Shown: positions 38,859-49,333, numbered from the stretch's first letter. The stretch: DNA of 57,167 nt from Paraclostridium sordellii (GCF_000953675.1 NZ_LN679998.1:10860-68026); one strand, 5' to 3'. The notes: a model not told the origin generated them from the sequence alone. Translations and numbers: made by a program.

Positions 38859-39140
38859 ATGTCAAGATCAACTAAAAAAGGACCTTTTATACATGCAAGA
38901 CTTTTAAAGAAGATAGAAGATATGAACGCTTCTGGAAATAGAGAAGTTATAAAAACTTGGTCAAGATCTTCAACTATATTCCCACAAATGGTTGAACATA
39001 CAATAGCTGTACATGATGGAAGAAAGCATGTTCCAGTTTATATAACAGAAGATATGGTTGGACACAAGTTAGGTGAATTCGTTCCTACAAGAACTTTCAA
39101 AGGGCACAAGGACGACGAAAAATCTAATAAGAGAAAATAA
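38859..39140 (+). CDS. rpsS: Small-subunit ribosomal protein uS19
   Basis: S19 lies in the 30S head beside S13. The 93-residue protein begins [20 protein letters not shown] and has [20 protein letters not shown] and [25 protein letters not shown] precedes the ATG. Confidence 0.98.
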   Translation: MSRSTKKGPFIHARLLKKIEDMNASGNREVIKTWSRSSTIFPQMVEHTIAVHDGRKHVPVYITEDMVGHKLGEFVPTRTFKGHKDDEKSNKRK

Positions 39141-39172
39141 TTAAGATCTAACTGAGGAAGGAGGAATTTACA

Positions 39173-39508
39173 ATGGAAGCAAAAGCTACTGCTAAATACG
39201 TACGTGTATCACCTAGAAAAGCAGGTCAAATATGCGGCCTTGTTAGAGGAAAGAATGTTGATGAAGCTTTAGCAATATTAAAGTACACTCCTAGAGGAGC
39301 TGCTTCAATAATAGCTAAAGTTGTTAAATCTGCAAAAGCTAATGCAGAAAACAATCACGAAATGGATGCTGAAAAATTATATATAGATTCAATAGTTGCG
39401 AATCAAGGACCAACTATGAAGAGATTCATGCCTAGAGCTATGGGTCGTGCAACTATGATAAGAAAGAGAACTTCTCACATAGAGGTAGTTCTTAAAGAGA
39501 GAAAATAA
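39173..39508 (+). CDS. rplV: Large-subunit ribosomal protein uL22
   Basis: L22 lines the exit tunnel next to L4. The 111-residue protein begins [20 protein letters not shown] and ends in the beta-hairpin with [20 protein letters not shown], the region altered in some macrolide-resistant strains; no deletion or duplication is seen here. AAGGAGGAA precedes the ATG. Confidence 0.98.
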   Translation: MEAKATAKYVRVSPRKAGQICGLVRGKNVDEALAILKYTPRGAASIIAKVVKSAKANAENNHEMDAEKLYIDSIVANQGPTMKRFMPRAMGRATMIRKRTSHIEVVLKERK

Positions 39509-39529
39509 TAGTAGATAGGAGGGAAACAA

Positions 39530-40306
39530 ATGGGTCAAAAGGTTAATCCACATGGTTTAAGAGTCGGTGTTATAAAGGACTGGGACTCAAGATGGTTCGC
39601 TACTGATAAAAAAGAGTTCGGAAACTTATTATTAGAAGACCATAATGTACGTAAATTCTTAAAGAATAAATTATACTCAGCTGGTGTTGCTAAGATAGAA
39701 ATAGAAAGATCAGCAAACAAAATAAAACTAGACTTACACGTTGCTAAGCCAGGTGTAGTTATAGGTAAAGGTGGAGCTGGAATAGATGCTCTTAAAGCTG
39801 AGTTAGAAAAAATGACTAAAAAAACTATTATAGTTAATATAGTAGAAGTTAGAAACCCAGATAAAGATGCTCAATTAGTAGCAGAAAATATAGCTTTAGC
39901 TATAGAAAGAAGGGTTGCTTTCAGAAGAGCTATGAAGCAAGCTATACAAAGAGCTATGAAGTCAGGAGTTAAAGGAATAAAAGTTTCTGCTTCTGGTAGA
40001 TTAGGTGGAGCTGAAATGGCTAGAACTGAAGGATACAGCGAAGGAAATGTACCTCTTCAAACTTTAAGATCTGACATAGAGTACGGATTTGCTGAAGCAA
40101 ACACTACTTATGGAAAAACTGGTATCAAAGTTTGGATATGCAACGGAGAAGTTTTACCAACTAGAAACGGTGTAAATCCAAGAGAAGATAGAAGAGATAA
40201 CAATAGAAGAGATAGAAGAGATAACAGAAGAAACGATAGAAGAGACAACAACAGAAGAAACAACAGAGGACCAAGACCTCAAAGAACTGAAAACAAGCAA
40301 GCTTAA
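39530..40306 (+). CDS. rpsC: Small-subunit ribosomal protein uS3 with Arg/Asn/Asp-rich tail
   Basis: S3 lies at the mRNA entry tunnel and helps unwind mRNA. The 258-residue protein has the KH domain ([19 protein letters not shown]) and the C-terminal S3 domain with [19 protein letters not shown] and [10 protein letters not shown]. From about residue 218 it continues into a ~40-residue low-complexity tail of RRDN/NRRD-type repeats, longer than the ~210-220 residues of most S3 proteins. The codons are regular, with no frameshift, so the tail appears genuine. GATAGGAGGG precedes the ATG. Confidence 0.97.
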   Translation: MGQKVNPHGLRVGVIKDWDSRWFATDKKEFGNLLLEDHNVRKFLKNKLYSAGVAKIEIERSANKIKLDLHVAKPGVVIGKGGAGIDALKAELEKMTKKTIIVNIVEVRNPDKDAQLVAENIALAIERRVAFRRAMKQAIQRAMKSGVKGIKVSASGRLGGAEMARTEGYSEGNVPLQTLRSDIEYGFAEANTTYGKTGIKVWICNGEVLPTRNGVNPREDRRDNNRRDRRDNRRNDRRDNNRRNNRGPRPQRTENKQA

Positions 40307-40339
40307 TATAAGCACAGTTAAGGAAGGAGGAAAATACTC

Positions 40340-40771
40340 ATGTTAATGCCAAAAAGAGTAAAACGTCGTAGAGTACACAGAGGTAGCTTAGCTGGAAAAG
40401 CTCATAAAGGTAACAAAGTTACTTATGGAGAGTTCGGTTTAGTTGCTTTAGAGCCATCTTGGATAACTTCTAACCAAATAGAAGCTGCCAGAATAGCTAT
40501 GACTAGATATATAAAAAGAGGGGGAAAAGTTTGGATAAAGATATTCCCTCACAAACCAGTAACAAGAAAACCTGCAGAAACTCGTATGGGTGCTGGTAAA
40601 GGTTCACCAGAATACTGGGTAGCAGTAGTAAAACCAGGAAGAGTAATGTTCGAATTAGCAGGTGTTTCTGAAGATAAAGCTAGAGAAGCAATGAGACTTG
40701 CGATGCATAAACTTCCAGTTAAATGTAAGTTTGTGAAACGTGAAGATTTAGAAGTAAAGGGTGGTGAATAG
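40340..40771 (+). CDS. rplP: Large-subunit ribosomal protein uL16
   Basis: L16 helps place A-site tRNA and is a late assembly protein. The 143-residue protein begins [20 protein letters not shown] and contains [20 protein letters not shown] and [20 protein letters not shown], with the Arg that is hydroxylated in some bacteria. AAGGAGGAAAA precedes the ATG. A single base separates its stop from the rpmC start. Confidence 0.98.
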   Translation: MLMPKRVKRRRVHRGSLAGKAHKGNKVTYGEFGLVALEPSWITSNQIEAARIAMTRYIKRGGKVWIKIFPHKPVTRKPAETRMGAGKGSPEYWVAVVKPGRVMFELAGVSEDKAREAMRLAMHKLPVKCKFVKREDLEVKGGE

Positions 40772-40772
40772 G

Positions 40773-40976
40773 ATGAAAGCTAAAGAACTAAGAGATTTAA
40801 CAAGCGAAGAATTAATGAACAAGTTAAATGGTTTTAAAAGTGAATTATTTAGCTTAAGATTCCAATTAGCTACTGGTCAATTAGAAAACACAGCAAGAAT
40901 AAAGTTCGTGAAGAAAGATATAGCTAGAGTTAAAACTATACTTGCTGAAAGAAAGTTAAACGAAACTAGAGCTTAA
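40773..40976 (+). CDS. rpmC: Large-subunit ribosomal protein uL29
   Basis: L29 lies near the tunnel exit beside L23. The 67-residue, two-helix protein begins [19 protein letters not shown] and contains [20 protein letters not shown]. The ATG at 40773 is chosen; the GTG at 40761 overlaps the AAGGGTGGTGA ribosome-binding site. It is tightly coupled to rplP. Confidence 0.97.
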   Translation: MKAKELRDLTSEELMNKLNGFKSELFSLRFQLATGQLENTARIKFVKKDIARVKTILAERKLNETRA

Positions 40977-40999
40977 TTTTGGAAAGGAGGCTGTCAAAC

Positions 41000-41254
41000 A
41001 TGGAAAGAGGAAGAAGAAAAGTAAGAGTAGGCCGTGTTGTTAGTAATAAAATGGATAAAACAATAGTTGTTTCTGTTGAAGATTTCGTACGTCATCCATT
41101 ATATAACAAGCCAGTTAAGAGAACTAAGAAATTTAAGGCTCACGATGAGAACAACGTATGTAGCATCGGAGATAGAGTAAGAATAATGGAAACTAGACCT
41201 TTATCTAAAGACAAGAGATTCAGACTAGTTGACGTTATAGAGAAAGTTAAGTAG
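41000..41254 (+). CDS. rpsQ: Small-subunit ribosomal protein uS17
   Basis: S17 is a primary 16S-binding protein with an OB fold. The 84-residue protein begins [20 protein letters not shown] and contains [20 protein letters not shown] and [20 protein letters not shown]. The start is the ATG at 41000, nine bases after AAAGGAGG; the TTG at 40979 precedes that site and can be ruled out. Confidence 0.97.
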   Translation: MERGRRKVRVGRVVSNKMDKTIVVSVEDFVRHPLYNKPVKRTKKFKAHDENNVCSIGDRVRIMETRPLSKDKRFRLVDVIEKVK

Positions 41255-41279
41255 TTTTTGAAGAAGGAGGGATTACGAT

Positions 41280-41648
41280 ATGATACAACAAGAATCACGT
41301 CTAAGAGTTGCTGATAACTCAGGAGCTAAGGAACTTTTAACTATCCGTGTATTAGGCGGAAGTAAAAGAAGATATGGTAACATAGGTGACGTTATAGTTG
41401 CAACTGTTAAAAGTGCAACACCAGGTGGAGTTGTAAAAAAAGGTAAAGTAGTTAAAGCTGTTATAGTAAGAACTAAGCAAGGCGTAAGACGTAAAGATGG
41501 TAGTTATATATCATTTGACGAGAATGCTGCAGTTATCATAAAAGATGATAAAACTCCAGTAGGAACTCGTATATTCGGGCCTGTTGCTAGAGAGTTAAGA
41601 GACAACGACTTTATGAAAATAGTATCTCTTGCTCCAGAAGTACTATAA
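41280..41648 (+). CDS. rplN: Large-subunit ribosomal protein uL14
   Basis: L14 contacts the 30S subunit in bridge B8 and is the docking site for RsfS. The 122-residue protein begins [20 protein letters not shown] and ends [20 protein letters not shown], the usual length and boundaries. GAAGGAGGG precedes the ATG. It begins the spc section of the cluster. Confidence 0.98.
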   Translation: MIQQESRLRVADNSGAKELLTIRVLGGSKRRYGNIGDVIVATVKSATPGGVVKKGKVVKAVIVRTKQGVRRKDGSYISFDENAAVIIKDDKTPVGTRIFGPVARELRDNDFMKIVSLAPEVL

Positions 41649-41667
41649 TAAGGAGGTGCAATAGGAC

Positions 41668-41976
41668 ATGATGCGTGTTAAAAAAGGTGACACTGTTGTA
41701 GTTATAGCAGGTAAAGATAAAGGTAAAAAAGGTACAGTTACTAAGGTTTTCACTAAAACTAATAAAGTATTAGTTGAAGGTGTTAACGTAATAACTAAAC
41801 ACCAAAAACCAACTGCTGTAAACCCACAAGGTGGAATAATAAATAAAGAAGCCCCAATACACATATCTAACGTAATGCCAGTAGATCCTGAAACAGGAAA
41901 AGGTACAAGAGTTAGATTTGAAGTTAAAGATGGGCAAAAAGTTAGAGTATCAGTAAAGAGCGGAAAAGAAATATAA
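41668..41976 (+). CDS. rplX: Large-subunit ribosomal protein uL24
   Basis: L24 starts 50S assembly and has a KOW motif. The 102 residues include [20 protein letters not shown] (KOW) and the loop with [16 protein letters not shown]. Two adjacent ATG codons (41668 and 41671) follow AGGAGGTG; I take the first because its spacing is shorter, but the family often begins MRVKKGD, so the second is possible. Confidence 0.96.
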   Translation: MMRVKKGDTVVVIAGKDKGKKGTVTKVFTKTNKVLVEGVNVITKHQKPTAVNPQGGIINKEAPIHISNVMPVDPETGKGTRVRFEVKDGQKVRVSVKSGKEI

Positions 41977-42000
41977 TAAGCTTGAAAGGAGGGACTACAA

Positions 42001-42543
42001 ATGACTTCTAGATTACAAGAAAAATATGTTAAAGAAGTTGCTCCAGCTTTAATGGAGAAATTTGGATACAAAAACGTTATGGAAATACCTAAGTTAGAGA
42101 AAATAGTAATAAACATGGGTATAGGTGATGCAAGAGAAAATCCAAAAGGATTAGAAGCTGCAGTTGCAGAATTAGAAATGATATCTGGTCAAAAGCCTGT
42201 TATAACTAAGGCGAGAAAATCAGTAGCTAACTTCAAATTAAGAGAAGGTATGCCTGTTGGAACTAAAGTTACTTTAAGAGCTGACAAAATGTACTACTTT
42301 ATGGATAAGTTAGTTAATATATCTTTACCAAGAGTTAGAGACTTCAGAGGGGTTAATGCTAATGCATTCGACGGAAGAGGTAACTACGCTTTAGGATTAA
42401 AAGAACAATTTATATTCCCTGAAATAGAGTACGACAAGGTTGACAAAGTAAGAGGAATGGATGTAATATTCGTAACTACAGCTAAAACTGATGAAGAAGC
42501 TAGTGAGTTATTAAGATTATTAGGAATGCCATATTCTAAGTAA
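42001..42543 (+). CDS. rplE: Large-subunit ribosomal protein uL5
   Basis: L5 binds 5S rRNA and forms the B1b bridge with S13. The 180-residue protein contains [40 protein letters not shown] and [29 protein letters not shown] precedes the ATG. Confidence 0.98.
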   Translation: MTSRLQEKYVKEVAPALMEKFGYKNVMEIPKLEKIVINMGIGDARENPKGLEAAVAELEMISGQKPVITKARKSVANFKLREGMPVGTKVTLRADKMYYFMDKLVNISLPRVRDFRGVNANAFDGRGNYALGLKEQFIFPEIEYDKVDKVRGMDVIFVTTAKTDEEASELLRLLGMPYSK

Positions 42544-42560
42544 ATAAAGGAGGGATTCCA

Positions 42561-42746
42561 GTGGCTAGAAAAGCGATGGTTGTAAAACAACAAAAAAAGC
42601 AAAAGTACGCAACTAGAGAATATACTAGATGTACAATATGTGGTAGACCACACTCTGTACTAAGAAAATTCGGTATATGCCGTATATGCTTTAGAGAATT
42701 AGCTTATAAAGGTCAAATACCTGGTGTAAGAAAAGCAAGTTGGTAA
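42561..42746 (+). CDS. rpsZ: Small-subunit ribosomal protein uS14, zinc type
   Basis: This is the short 61-residue zinc-binding S14, with Cys ligands at 24, 27, 40 and 43 ([10 protein letters not shown] ... CRICFRE). The GTG start at 42561 lies nine bases after AAGGAGGG. A zinc-independent longer paralogue exists in some Firmicutes; none is seen in this window. Confidence 0.96.
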   Translation: MARKAMVVKQQKKQKYATREYTRCTICGRPHSVLRKFGICRICFRELAYKGQIPGVRKASW

Positions 42747-42777
42747 GACTTGGTTAAAATGGAAGGAGGGTTACAAT

Positions 42778-43176
42778 ATGACAATGACAGATCCAATAGC
42801 AGATATGTTAACACGTATAAGAAATGCTAACATGGTTAAGCATGAAACTGTTGATGTTCCTGCTTCTAATATGAAGAAAGAATTAGCTAGAATCTTATTA
42901 GAAGAAGGTTTCATAAGAGGGTACGATGTTATAGAAGATGGAAAACAAGGAATAATAAGAATACAATTAAAGTACGGACAAGCAGGAGAGAAAGTTATAA
43001 CAGGATTAAAGAGAATATCTAAGCCTGGTATGAGAGTTTACGCTGCTAAAGAAGAATTACCAAAAGTATTAAACGGATTAGGTATATCAATAATATCTAC
43101 TTCAAAAGGTATATTAACTGATAGACAAGCTAGAAAAGAAGGCGTTGGTGGAGAAGTAATCTGCTACGTTTGGTAA
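42778..43176 (+). CDS. rpsH: Small-subunit ribosomal protein uS8
   Basis: S8 is a primary binder in the 16S central domain and in E. coli represses the spc operon. The 132-residue protein begins [18 protein letters not shown] and ends [20 protein letters not shown] plus VICYVW. GAAGGAGGG precedes the ATG; an in-frame ATG two codons later is possible but less usual for the family. Confidence 0.98.
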   Translation: MTMTDPIADMLTRIRNANMVKHETVDVPASNMKKELARILLEEGFIRGYDVIEDGKQGIIRIQLKYGQAGEKVITGLKRISKPGMRVYAAKEELPKVLNGLGISIISTSKGILTDRQARKEGVGGEVICYVW

Positions 43177-43206
43177 TAAAAACGAACAATGTAAGGAGGT
43201 GCAACT

Positions 43207-43749
43207 ATGTCAAGAATAGGTGTTAAACCAATAAACGTTCCTGCAGGTGTTGAGGTAACTATAGCTGATAACAATGTAGTTACAGTAAAAGGACCAAAAG
43301 GAACTTTAACTAAAGAATTCACTAATGAATTATCTATAAAAAAAGAAGAAAATACTATATTAGTTGAAAGACCAACTAATAATAAGAAACATAGATCTTT
43401 ACACGGATTAACTAGAACTTTAATAGACAATATGGTAGTAGGTGTTACTACTGGATTCGAGAAAAAGTTAGAGTTAGTTGGTGTTGGGTACAGAGCTCAA
43501 AAACAAGGAAACAAATTAGTTATGAACTTAGGATTCTCTCATCCAGTTGAGATGGTAGACCCAGAAGGAATAACTGTTGAAGCTCCAAACCAAACTGAAT
43601 TAGTTGTAAAAGGAATAGACAAGCAATTAGTAGGAAACTATGCTGCTAAGATAAGAGCTTGGAGAGAGCCAGAGCCATACAAAGGTAAAGGTATAAGATA
43701 CGCTGGTGAAGTTGTAAGACGTAAAGAAGGTAAAACTGGTAAGAAATAA
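43207..43749 (+). CDS. rplF: Large-subunit ribosomal protein uL6
   Basis: L6 lies near the sarcin-ricin loop. The 180-residue protein begins [20 protein letters not shown], contains [20 protein letters not shown], and ends with the conserved [20 protein letters not shown] plus a Lys/Gly tail. TAAGGAGGTGC precedes the ATG. Confidence 0.98.
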   Translation: MSRIGVKPINVPAGVEVTIADNNVVTVKGPKGTLTKEFTNELSIKKEENTILVERPTNNKKHRSLHGLTRTLIDNMVVGVTTGFEKKLELVGVGYRAQKQGNKLVMNLGFSHPVEMVDPEGITVEAPNQTELVVKGIDKQLVGNYAAKIRAWREPEPYKGKGIRYAGEVVRRKEGKTGKK

Positions 43750-43784
43750 TACCAAAAGATAAACGCTAGAAAGGAGTGATCTCT

Positions 43785-44153
43785 GTGTTTAAAAAAGCTA
43801 ACAAAAACGCAAATAGACTTCAAAGACATAAGAGAGTTCGTAGAAAAATAACTGGAACTACTCAAAGACCAAGATTATGTGTATTCAGAAGTTCTAATAA
43901 CATATATGCTCAAATAATAGATGATACTAACAGAGTAACTGTTGTTTCTGCATCTTCTTTAGAAGCTGAAATAAAAGGTGCTGTTAATCACTGTGGAAAT
44001 AAAGAAGCAGCTAGAAAAGTTGGAGAACTTATCGCTAAGAGAGCTGTTGAAAAAGGTATAACTGAAGTTGTATTTGACAGAGGTGGATACTTATATCACG
44101 GAAGAGTTCAAGAATTAGCTGAAGGTGCTAGAGAAGCTGGACTTAAGTTCTAA
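43785..44153 (+). CDS. rplR: Large-subunit ribosomal protein uL18
   Basis: L18 binds 5S rRNA with L5. The 122-residue protein begins [20 protein letters not shown] and ends [20 protein letters not shown]. The start is a GTG at 43785; an in-frame GTG at 43776 lies inside the AAGGAGTGAT ribosome-binding site and is not used. Confidence 0.96.
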   Translation: MFKKANKNANRLQRHKRVRRKITGTTQRPRLCVFRSSNNIYAQIIDDTNRVTVVSASSLEAEIKGAVNHCGNKEAARKVGELIAKRAVEKGITEVVFDRGGYLYHGRVQELAEGAREAGLKF

Positions 44154-44171
44154 TACAAAGGAGGGAAAAAA

Positions 44172-44681
44172 ATGCTACGTCGTAAGCCAATAGATGCAAG
44201 ACAACTTGATCTTCAAGAGAAAGTTATCGAAGTTAGACGTGTTACTAAGGTTGTTAAAGGTGGTAGAAACTTTAGATTTGCAGCTTTAGTAGTTGTTGGA
44301 GATGAAAACGGACACGTTGGTATAGGTGCTGGTAAAGCTATGGAAGTACCAGATGCTATAAGAAAAGCAGTTGAAGATGCTAAGAAGAATTTAATAAATG
44401 TACCTATGGTTGGTACTACTATACCTCACCAAGTTAACGGACACTTTGGTGCTGGAAAAATATTAATAATGCCTGCTGTTCAAGGTACTGGGGTTATAGC
44501 TGGAGGACCTGCTAGAGCCGTACTTGAATTAGCTGGATTAAAGGATGTTAGAGCTAAATCTTTAGGAACTAACAACCCAAGAAACATGGTAAATGCTACA
44601 ATAGAAGGTTTAAGATCTTTAAGAACAGCTGAGGATATAGCTAAACTTAGAGGTAAAAAAGTAGAAGATCTTCTAGGGTAA
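44172..44681 (+). CDS. rpsE: Small-subunit ribosomal protein uS5
   Basis: S5 lies at the mRNA entry with S3 and S4 and affects accuracy. The 169-residue protein has the N-terminal dsRNA-binding domain ([40 protein letters not shown]) and the C-terminal domain with [29 protein letters not shown] precedes the ATG. Confidence 0.98.
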   Translation: MLRRKPIDARQLDLQEKVIEVRRVTKVVKGGRNFRFAALVVVGDENGHVGIGAGKAMEVPDAIRKAVEDAKKNLINVPMVGTTIPHQVNGHFGAGKILIMPAVQGTGVIAGGPARAVLELAGLKDVRAKSLGTNNPRNMVNATIEGLRSLRTAEDIAKLRGKKVEDLLG

Positions 44682-44695
44682 GGAGGTAGTAAAGA

Positions 44696-44881
44696 ATGGC
44701 TAAATTACAAATAAAGTTAGTTAGAAGTACAATAGGAACTACTCCTAACCAAAGAAAGAACGTAGAAGCGTTAGGATTAAGAAAAAGAGAGCAAGTAGTT
44801 GTTAAAGAAGACAACGCTCAAATGAGAGGTATAATAGCTAAAGTTAGTCACTTAGTAGAAGTAACTGAAATAGCTGAATAA
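44696..44881 (+). CDS. rpmD: Large-subunit ribosomal protein uL30
   Basis: L30 is a small surface protein of the 50S. The 61-residue sequence begins [20 protein letters not shown] and contains [28 protein letters not shown] precedes the ATG. It is squeezed between rpsE and rplO in the usual order. Confidence 0.97.
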   Translation: MAKLQIKLVRSTIGTTPNQRKNVEALGLRKREQVVVKEDNAQMRGIIAKVSHLVEVTEIAE

Positions 44882-44914
44882 TAATATTTAAACACACTAA
44901 GGGAGGTGCAATCC

Positions 44915-45358
44915 ATGAAGTTACATGAATTAAGACCAGCTGAAGGTGCAGTTTCATCTAAAAAGAGATTAGGTAGAGGTACTGCTACTGGACAAGGTAA
45001 AACTTCAGGACGTGGACAAAAAGGTCAAAAGTCTCGTTCAGGTGGTGGAGTAAGAGTTGGATTCGAAGGTGGACAAATGCCACTTGCTAGAAGACTTCCT
45101 AAGAGAGGATTCAAGAATCCTTGTAAGAAAGTTTACTCACTAGTTAACGTAGAAACTTTAAATAGATTCGAAAATGGAACAGAAATAACAGCTGAATTAC
45201 TTAAGGCTACTGGAGTAATAAGCAAAATAGAAAAAGACGGCGTTAAAATCTTAGGTGAAGGTAACTTAGAAAAAGCTTTAACTATAAAAGCTGCTAAGTT
45301 TACTGCTTCAGCGCAAGAAAAAATAGAAAAAGCTGGAGGAAAGGCAGAATTAGTTTAA
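44915..45358 (+). CDS. rplO: Large-subunit ribosomal protein uL15
   Basis: L15 is a late-assembly protein with a long basic extension. The 147-residue protein begins [20 protein letters not shown] and continues with the Gly/Arg-rich [20 protein letters not shown] stretch, then [18 protein letters not shown]. The start is the ATG at 44915; the GTG at 44906 is within the GGGAGGTG ribosome-binding site. Confidence 0.97.
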   Translation: MKLHELRPAEGAVSSKKRLGRGTATGQGKTSGRGQKGQKSRSGGGVRVGFEGGQMPLARRLPKRGFKNPCKKVYSLVNVETLNRFENGTEITAELLKATGVISKIEKDGVKILGEGNLEKALTIKAAKFTASAQEKIEKAGGKAELV

Positions 45359-45402
45359 TCTAATCTGCTAACTCTTGGCCATAAGGCAGGGGTGAGTTTA
45401 AC

Positions 45403-46671
45403 GTGCTGTCAAACTTAAAACAAGCTTGGAAAATAAAAGATGTAAGAAGAAAAATTTTATATACTTTGATGATGATTGTTATCTTTAGGATAGGATGTAC
45501 AATTCCTGTTCCTGGAGTTAATAGAGATATTATAAAGGGAATGGTTGACGGAAACGGTCTTCTTTCCCTATATAATATGTTTACAGGAGGAGCTTTTAGT
45601 AACTTCACCTTATTTGCATTAGGGATTAGTCCTTATATAACAGCATCGATAATAATTCAACTTTTAACTATCGGATTCCCATCTCTTGAAGAACTTCAAA
45701 AGTCTGGTGAAGAAGGTAAGAAGAAGATAAATAAATACACTAAGTATACGGCATTAGGATTAGCTATAATACAAGCTATCGGTATAACACTAGGAATAGT
45801 GAGACGTGCTTTACAGATAAATAGTGTATTTTTTATAGTTACTGTTATAATTACATTAATATCAGCGAGTATGTTATTAATGTGGATGGGCGATAAGATT
45901 ACTGAAAAAGGATTAGGTAATGGAAGCTCTGTGATAATATTTATAGGAATTATATCTAGAATTCCTACAGATGTAAAACAAGCTATAGGACAATTTGAAA
46001 CAGGTAGCATTGCGCTATGGGTTTTAATTATTATGGCTATAGTATCGCTTCTTACAGTAGCTGCGGTTACATATATACAAGAAGCAACAAGAAAAATACC
46101 AGTACAATATGCTAAAAGAGTTGTAGGAAGAAAAACATATGGGGGTCAAAACTCTCATATACCAATGAAGGTAAATCAATCTGGAGTTATACCAGTAATA
46201 TTTGCAAGTTCATTGTTAGCATTCCCACAAACTATAGCAATATTTATGGGTAAAAATGCTCAGGCATTTGTAACTAAATTTTTATCTCCTAGTGGAGAGC
46301 CAGGTTTCTGGATATATTTAGTTATAGAAGTTATTTTAATAATATTCTTCTCTTATTTCTATACTACTATATCATTCAATACGGAAGATATAACTAATAA
46401 TATGAAAAATAGTGGAGGTTTTATACCAGGTATAAGACCAGGTAAACCAACTATGGATTACTTAAATAGAATATTATCTAGACTAACATTAGCAGGAGCT
46501 TTATTCTTAGCTGTTATAGCAATAATTCCATCTATAATAAGTAAGTTTACAGGAGTGCATTTAAGTCTTGCTGGAACATCATTACTTATAGTTGTTGGAG
46601 TTGCGCTTGAACTTAAGAGACAGCTAGAATCAAACTTAGTAATGAGAAGTTATCAAGGCTTCTTAAAATAA
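45403..46671 (+). CDS. secY: Preprotein translocase subunit SecY
   Basis: SecY forms the protein-conducting channel. The 422-residue protein has ten predicted membrane helices. It also shows the plug/TM2 region ([20 protein letters not shown]), the cytosolic C5 loop with [13 protein letters not shown], and [10 protein letters not shown]-type sequence in loop C4 ([20 protein letters not shown]). The GTG start at 45403 follows AGGGGTGAG. It sits in the spc section between rplO and adk; SecE is encoded at 20161. Confidence 0.98.
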   Translation: MLSNLKQAWKIKDVRRKILYTLMMIVIFRIGCTIPVPGVNRDIIKGMVDGNGLLSLYNMFTGGAFSNFTLFALGISPYITASIIIQLLTIGFPSLEELQKSGEEGKKKINKYTKYTALGLAIIQAIGITLGIVRRALQINSVFFIVTVIITLISASMLLMWMGDKITEKGLGNGSSVIIFIGIISRIPTDVKQAIGQFETGSIALWVLIIMAIVSLLTVAAVTYIQEATRKIPVQYAKRVVGRKTYGGQNSHIPMKVNQSGVIPVIFASSLLAFPQTIAIFMGKNAQAFVTKFLSPSGEPGFWIYLVIEVILIIFFSYFYTTISFNTEDITNNMKNSGGFIPGIRPGKPTMDYLNRILSRLTLAGALFLAVIAIIPSIISKFTGVHLSLAGTSLLIVVGVALELKRQLESNLVMRSYQGFLK

Positions 46672-46685
46672 ATGGAGATGATCAT

Positions 46686-47336
46686 ATGAGAATAATATTA
46701 CTTGGACCTCCTGGTGCGGGTAAAGGTACTCAAGCAGCAGGGATAGTAGAAAAATACAATATACCTCATATATCAACTGGAGATATATTCAGAAAGAATA
46801 TAAAAGAAGGTACAGAACTTGGAAAAAAAGCTAAAGGATTTATAGATCAAGGTCTTTTAGTTCCAGATGAATTAACAGTAGGTCTAGTTACAGATAGAAT
46901 ATCTCAACCAGACTGCAAAAATGGATTCATGTTAGATGGATTTCCGAGAAATGTAGCTCAGGCTCAACATTTAGATAAATATCTAAAAGAAGTTGGTATA
47001 TCTTTAGACAAAGTGGTTAACATTGAAGTTGACAAAGATATATTAGTTGGTAGAGCAGTAGGCAGAAGAATTTGTAAATCTTGTGGTGCTACTTACCATG
47101 TTGAGTTTAACCCTCCAAAAGTAGATGGCGTATGCGATGTATGTGGAGGAGAACTTTACCAAAGAGCAGATGATAATGAAGAAACTGTATCAAAGAGAAT
47201 ACAAGTTTACCTTGATGAAACTAAGCCATTAGTTAACTATTATTCTCAAGAAGGTATAATAGCTAATATAAATGGTCAACAATCTATAGATAAGGTATTT
47301 GCAGATATAGTTAATGCTCTAGGAAGTGAAAAATAA
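46686..47336 (+). CDS. adk: Adenylate kinase, zinc-binding lid form
   Basis: Adenylate kinase interconverts ATP + AMP and 2 ADP in the cytosol. The 216-residue protein has the P-loop [10 protein letters not shown] (residues 7-16), the AMP-binding region HISTGDIFR, the GFPRN motif, and a long LID with four zinc-binding Cys (CKSCGATYH ... [11 protein letters not shown]). GGAGATGATC is a modest ribosome-binding site. Its stop overlaps the map start. Confidence 0.98.
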   Translation: MRIILLGPPGAGKGTQAAGIVEKYNIPHISTGDIFRKNIKEGTELGKKAKGFIDQGLLVPDELTVGLVTDRISQPDCKNGFMLDGFPRNVAQAQHLDKYLKEVGISLDKVVNIEVDKDILVGRAVGRRICKSCGATYHVEFNPPKVDGVCDVCGGELYQRADDNEETVSKRIQVYLDETKPLVNYYSQEGIIANINGQQSIDKVFADIVNALGSEK

Positions 47337-48082
47337 TGATTATTTTAAAATCTAAGCAACAAATTGAGCTTATGAGAGAATCAGGTAAAATTGTTGCTGA
47401 AACACATGAGATTTTAAGAGATGCTATTAAACCGGGAATATCTACTTTAGAGTTAGATAAAATAGCTGAAAGTCATATTAGAAAATATAATGCAGTCCCA
47501 TCTTTTAAAGGTTATAATGGTTTTTCTGGTTCTATATGCGCTTCTATAAATGAAGAAGTTGTACATGGAATTCCGGGACCTAAAACTTTAAAGGAAGGTG
47601 ACATAATAAGTATCGATATAGGTGCTTATTATAAAGGATATCATGCAGACTCAGCTAAAACGCATGGAGTCGGTGTAATATCTGAAGAAGATAGGAAATT
47701 AATAGAAGTAACAAAAGAAAGCTTCTATGAAGGAATAAAGTTTGCTAAACTAGGATGTAGACTTTCTGATATTTCGCATGCAGTACAAACACACGTAGAA
47801 AAAAACAATTTTTCAGTAGTTAGAGACCTTGTAGGACACGGAGTGGGCACACAGTTACATGAAGATCCTCAAATACCTAACTATGGACGACCAGGAAAAG
47901 GTCCAAAACTTAAAGAAGGCATGGTACTTGCTATTGAACCTATGGTTAACTATGGTAAGCACTATGTTAAAGTTTTGAGAGATGGTTGGACAATTGTTAC
48001 AATTGACTCTAAAAAGTCAGCTCATTATGAGCATACGATAGCTATTACTGAGGATGAACCTTTGATATTAACAAAGCTATAA
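47336..48082 (+). CDS. map: Methionine aminopeptidase, type I
   Basis: This metalloenzyme removes the initiator Met from new proteins. The 248-residue protein has the five metal ligands in the expected blocks: [20 protein letters not shown] (two Asp), [13 protein letters not shown] (His), GMVLAIEPM (Glu) and [10 protein letters not shown] (Glu). The His in [20 protein letters not shown] context (EEVVHGIPG) is also present. The ATG overlaps the adk stop by one base, and AGGAAGTGA lies within adk. Confidence 0.98.
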   Translation: MIILKSKQQIELMRESGKIVAETHEILRDAIKPGISTLELDKIAESHIRKYNAVPSFKGYNGFSGSICASINEEVVHGIPGPKTLKEGDIISIDIGAYYKGYHADSAKTHGVGVISEEDRKLIEVTKESFYEGIKFAKLGCRLSDISHAVQTHVEKNNFSVVRDLVGHGVGTQLHEDPQIPNYGRPGKGPKLKEGMVLAIEPMVNYGKHYVKVLRDGWTIVTIDSKKSAHYEHTIAITEDEPLILTKL

Positions 48083-48103
48083 TCTATAAAGTAGGTGAAA
48101 AAT

Positions 48104-48379
48104 TTGCTATCAAAAGATTTATGTATAGGTCAAGTTGTTCGAAACTTATCTGGAAGAGATACTGGTAGATTATTTTTCGTAGTAAAAGTAATTGATAAAG
48201 AGTATGTTCTAATATCGGATGGTAAAAAAAGAAAACTTGAAAAACCTAAACTAAAAAAAGTTAAGCACTTGCAAAAGTATGATATAATTAACAATGTTGT
48301 TAAATATAAAATAGAATCTAATAATTCTATCAATAATGCTTTTATAAGAGCTGAACTTGGAAAGTTAAACTATGTTTAG
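48104..48379 (+). CDS. KOW-domain RNA-binding protein (L14e-like)
   Basis: This 91-residue protein matches the small KOW-type family (sometimes called L14e-like) found between map and infA in many Firmicutes. The KOW-like region is DLCIGQVVRNLSGRDTGRLF; a basic stretch KKRKLEKPKLKKVKHLQ follows. It probably binds RNA and may be ribosome-associated, but no function is established. I choose a TTG start at 48104; the GTG at 48095 lies in the GTAGGTGA ribosome-binding site. Confidence 0.85.
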   Translation: MLSKDLCIGQVVRNLSGRDTGRLFFVVKVIDKEYVLISDGKKRKLEKPKLKKVKHLQKYDIINNVVKYKIESNNSINNAFIRAELGKLNYV

Positions 48380-48406
48380 CTTATTGAATGGAGGTTTGGT
48401 TAGTTA

Positions 48407-48625
48407 ATGGCCAAAAAAGATGTTATAGAATTTGAAGGTACAGTTACAGAAAACTTACCTAATGCTATGTTTAAGGTTAAACTAGAAAACGGACACGAAG
48501 TTTTATGTCATCTTTCTGGAAAATTAAGAATGAACTTTATAAGAATTCTTGAAGGAGATAAGGTTAATGTTGAACTTTCTCCATACGACCTTACAAGAGG
48601 CAGAATTACTTGGCGTAAGAAGTAG
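48407..48625 (+). CDS. infA: Translation initiation factor IF-1
   Basis: IF-1 occupies the A site during initiation. The 72-residue OB-fold protein begins [20 protein letters not shown] and ends [15 protein letters not shown], exactly the family size. AATGGAGG precedes the ATG at 12-13 bases. Position between the KOW gene and rpmJ is conserved. Confidence 0.98.
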   Translation: MAKKDVIEFEGTVTENLPNAMFKVKLENGHEVLCHLSGKLRMNFIRILEGDKVNVELSPYDLTRGRITWRKK

Positions 48626-48639
48626 ACTAACAATGCTAG

Positions 48640-48771
<132 letters not shown>

Positions 48772-48788
48772 TAAATTGTGCTAGCATT

Positions 48789-48818
48789 TTGTTAAATATT
48801 ATAGTATAATATTATATT
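48789..48818 (+). promoter_or_regulatory. Candidate internal promoter before rpsM
   Basis: TTGTTA (48789-48794), an 18-bp spacer and TATATT (48813-48818); a better -10, TATAAT, at 48805-48810 has no correctly spaced -35. It could boost the alpha section of the cluster. Confidence 0.4.
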
Positions 48819-48830
48819 GTGATAATTAAC

Positions 48831-48908
48831 AAACTTTTTTTGGATTTTATGTAAACATGAATCGGAATTCACTTATTATTTAAGAAAATTTAATCATGAA
48901 AAAAGTTT
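48831..48908 (+). promoter_or_regulatory. Leader with long-range pairing before rpsM
   Basis: AAACTTTTTT (48831-48840) can pair with AAAAAAGTTT (48899-48908), enclosing a small GAAT-CGGA-ATTC hairpin (48869-48880). This is the longest gap (166 bases) in the spc-alpha section and ends 14 bases before the rpsM ribosome-binding site. Confidence 0.4.
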
Positions 48909-48937
48909 AAAAAGTTAAGTTGTAGGAGGTGCAAAGT

Positions 48938-49309
48938 ATGGCAAGAATAGCTGGGGTAGATTTACCTAGAGAAAAAAGAGCAGAAATAGGCTTAACATAT
49001 ATCTACGGTATAGGTAAGGCAACTGCTAACGAAATATTAGCTAAAGCTGACATAGATCCTAACGTAAGAATCAAAGATTTATCTGAAGATCAAGTTAACG
49101 ACTTAAGAAAGATAATAGATAATGATTTCTTAGTTGAAGGAGATTTAAGAAGAGAAATAGCTTTAAATATAAAGAGATTAAGAGATATAAAGTGTTACAG
49201 AGGTATGAGACATGCTAAAGGTCTTCCTTTAAGAGGACAAAAAACTAAGACTAACGCTAGAACTAGAAAAGGTCCTAGAAAGACTGTATCTCGTAAGAAG
49301 AAGAAGTAA
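48938..49309 (+). CDS. rpsM: Small-subunit ribosomal protein uS13
   Basis: S13 sits in the 30S head and contacts P-site tRNA and L5. The 123-residue protein begins [20 protein letters not shown] and ends in the basic tail [20 protein letters not shown] plus KKKK. The start is the ATG at 48938; the GTG at 48929 belongs to the TAGGAGGTG ribosome-binding site. Confidence 0.98.
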   Translation: MARIAGVDLPREKRAEIGLTYIYGIGKATANEILAKADIDPNVRIKDLSEDQVNDLRKIIDNDFLVEGDLRREIALNIKRLRDIKCYRGMRHAKGLPLRGQKTKTNARTRKGPRKTVSRKKKK

Positions 49310-49333
49310 TAGTTAGAAGAGGAGGGAAGAATA

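Noticed and set aside
41643-42116. 157-codon minus-strand open frame across rplX and rplE
   Set aside because: It spans two conserved genes in antisense, with no ribosome-binding site; it is a by-product of biased codons.
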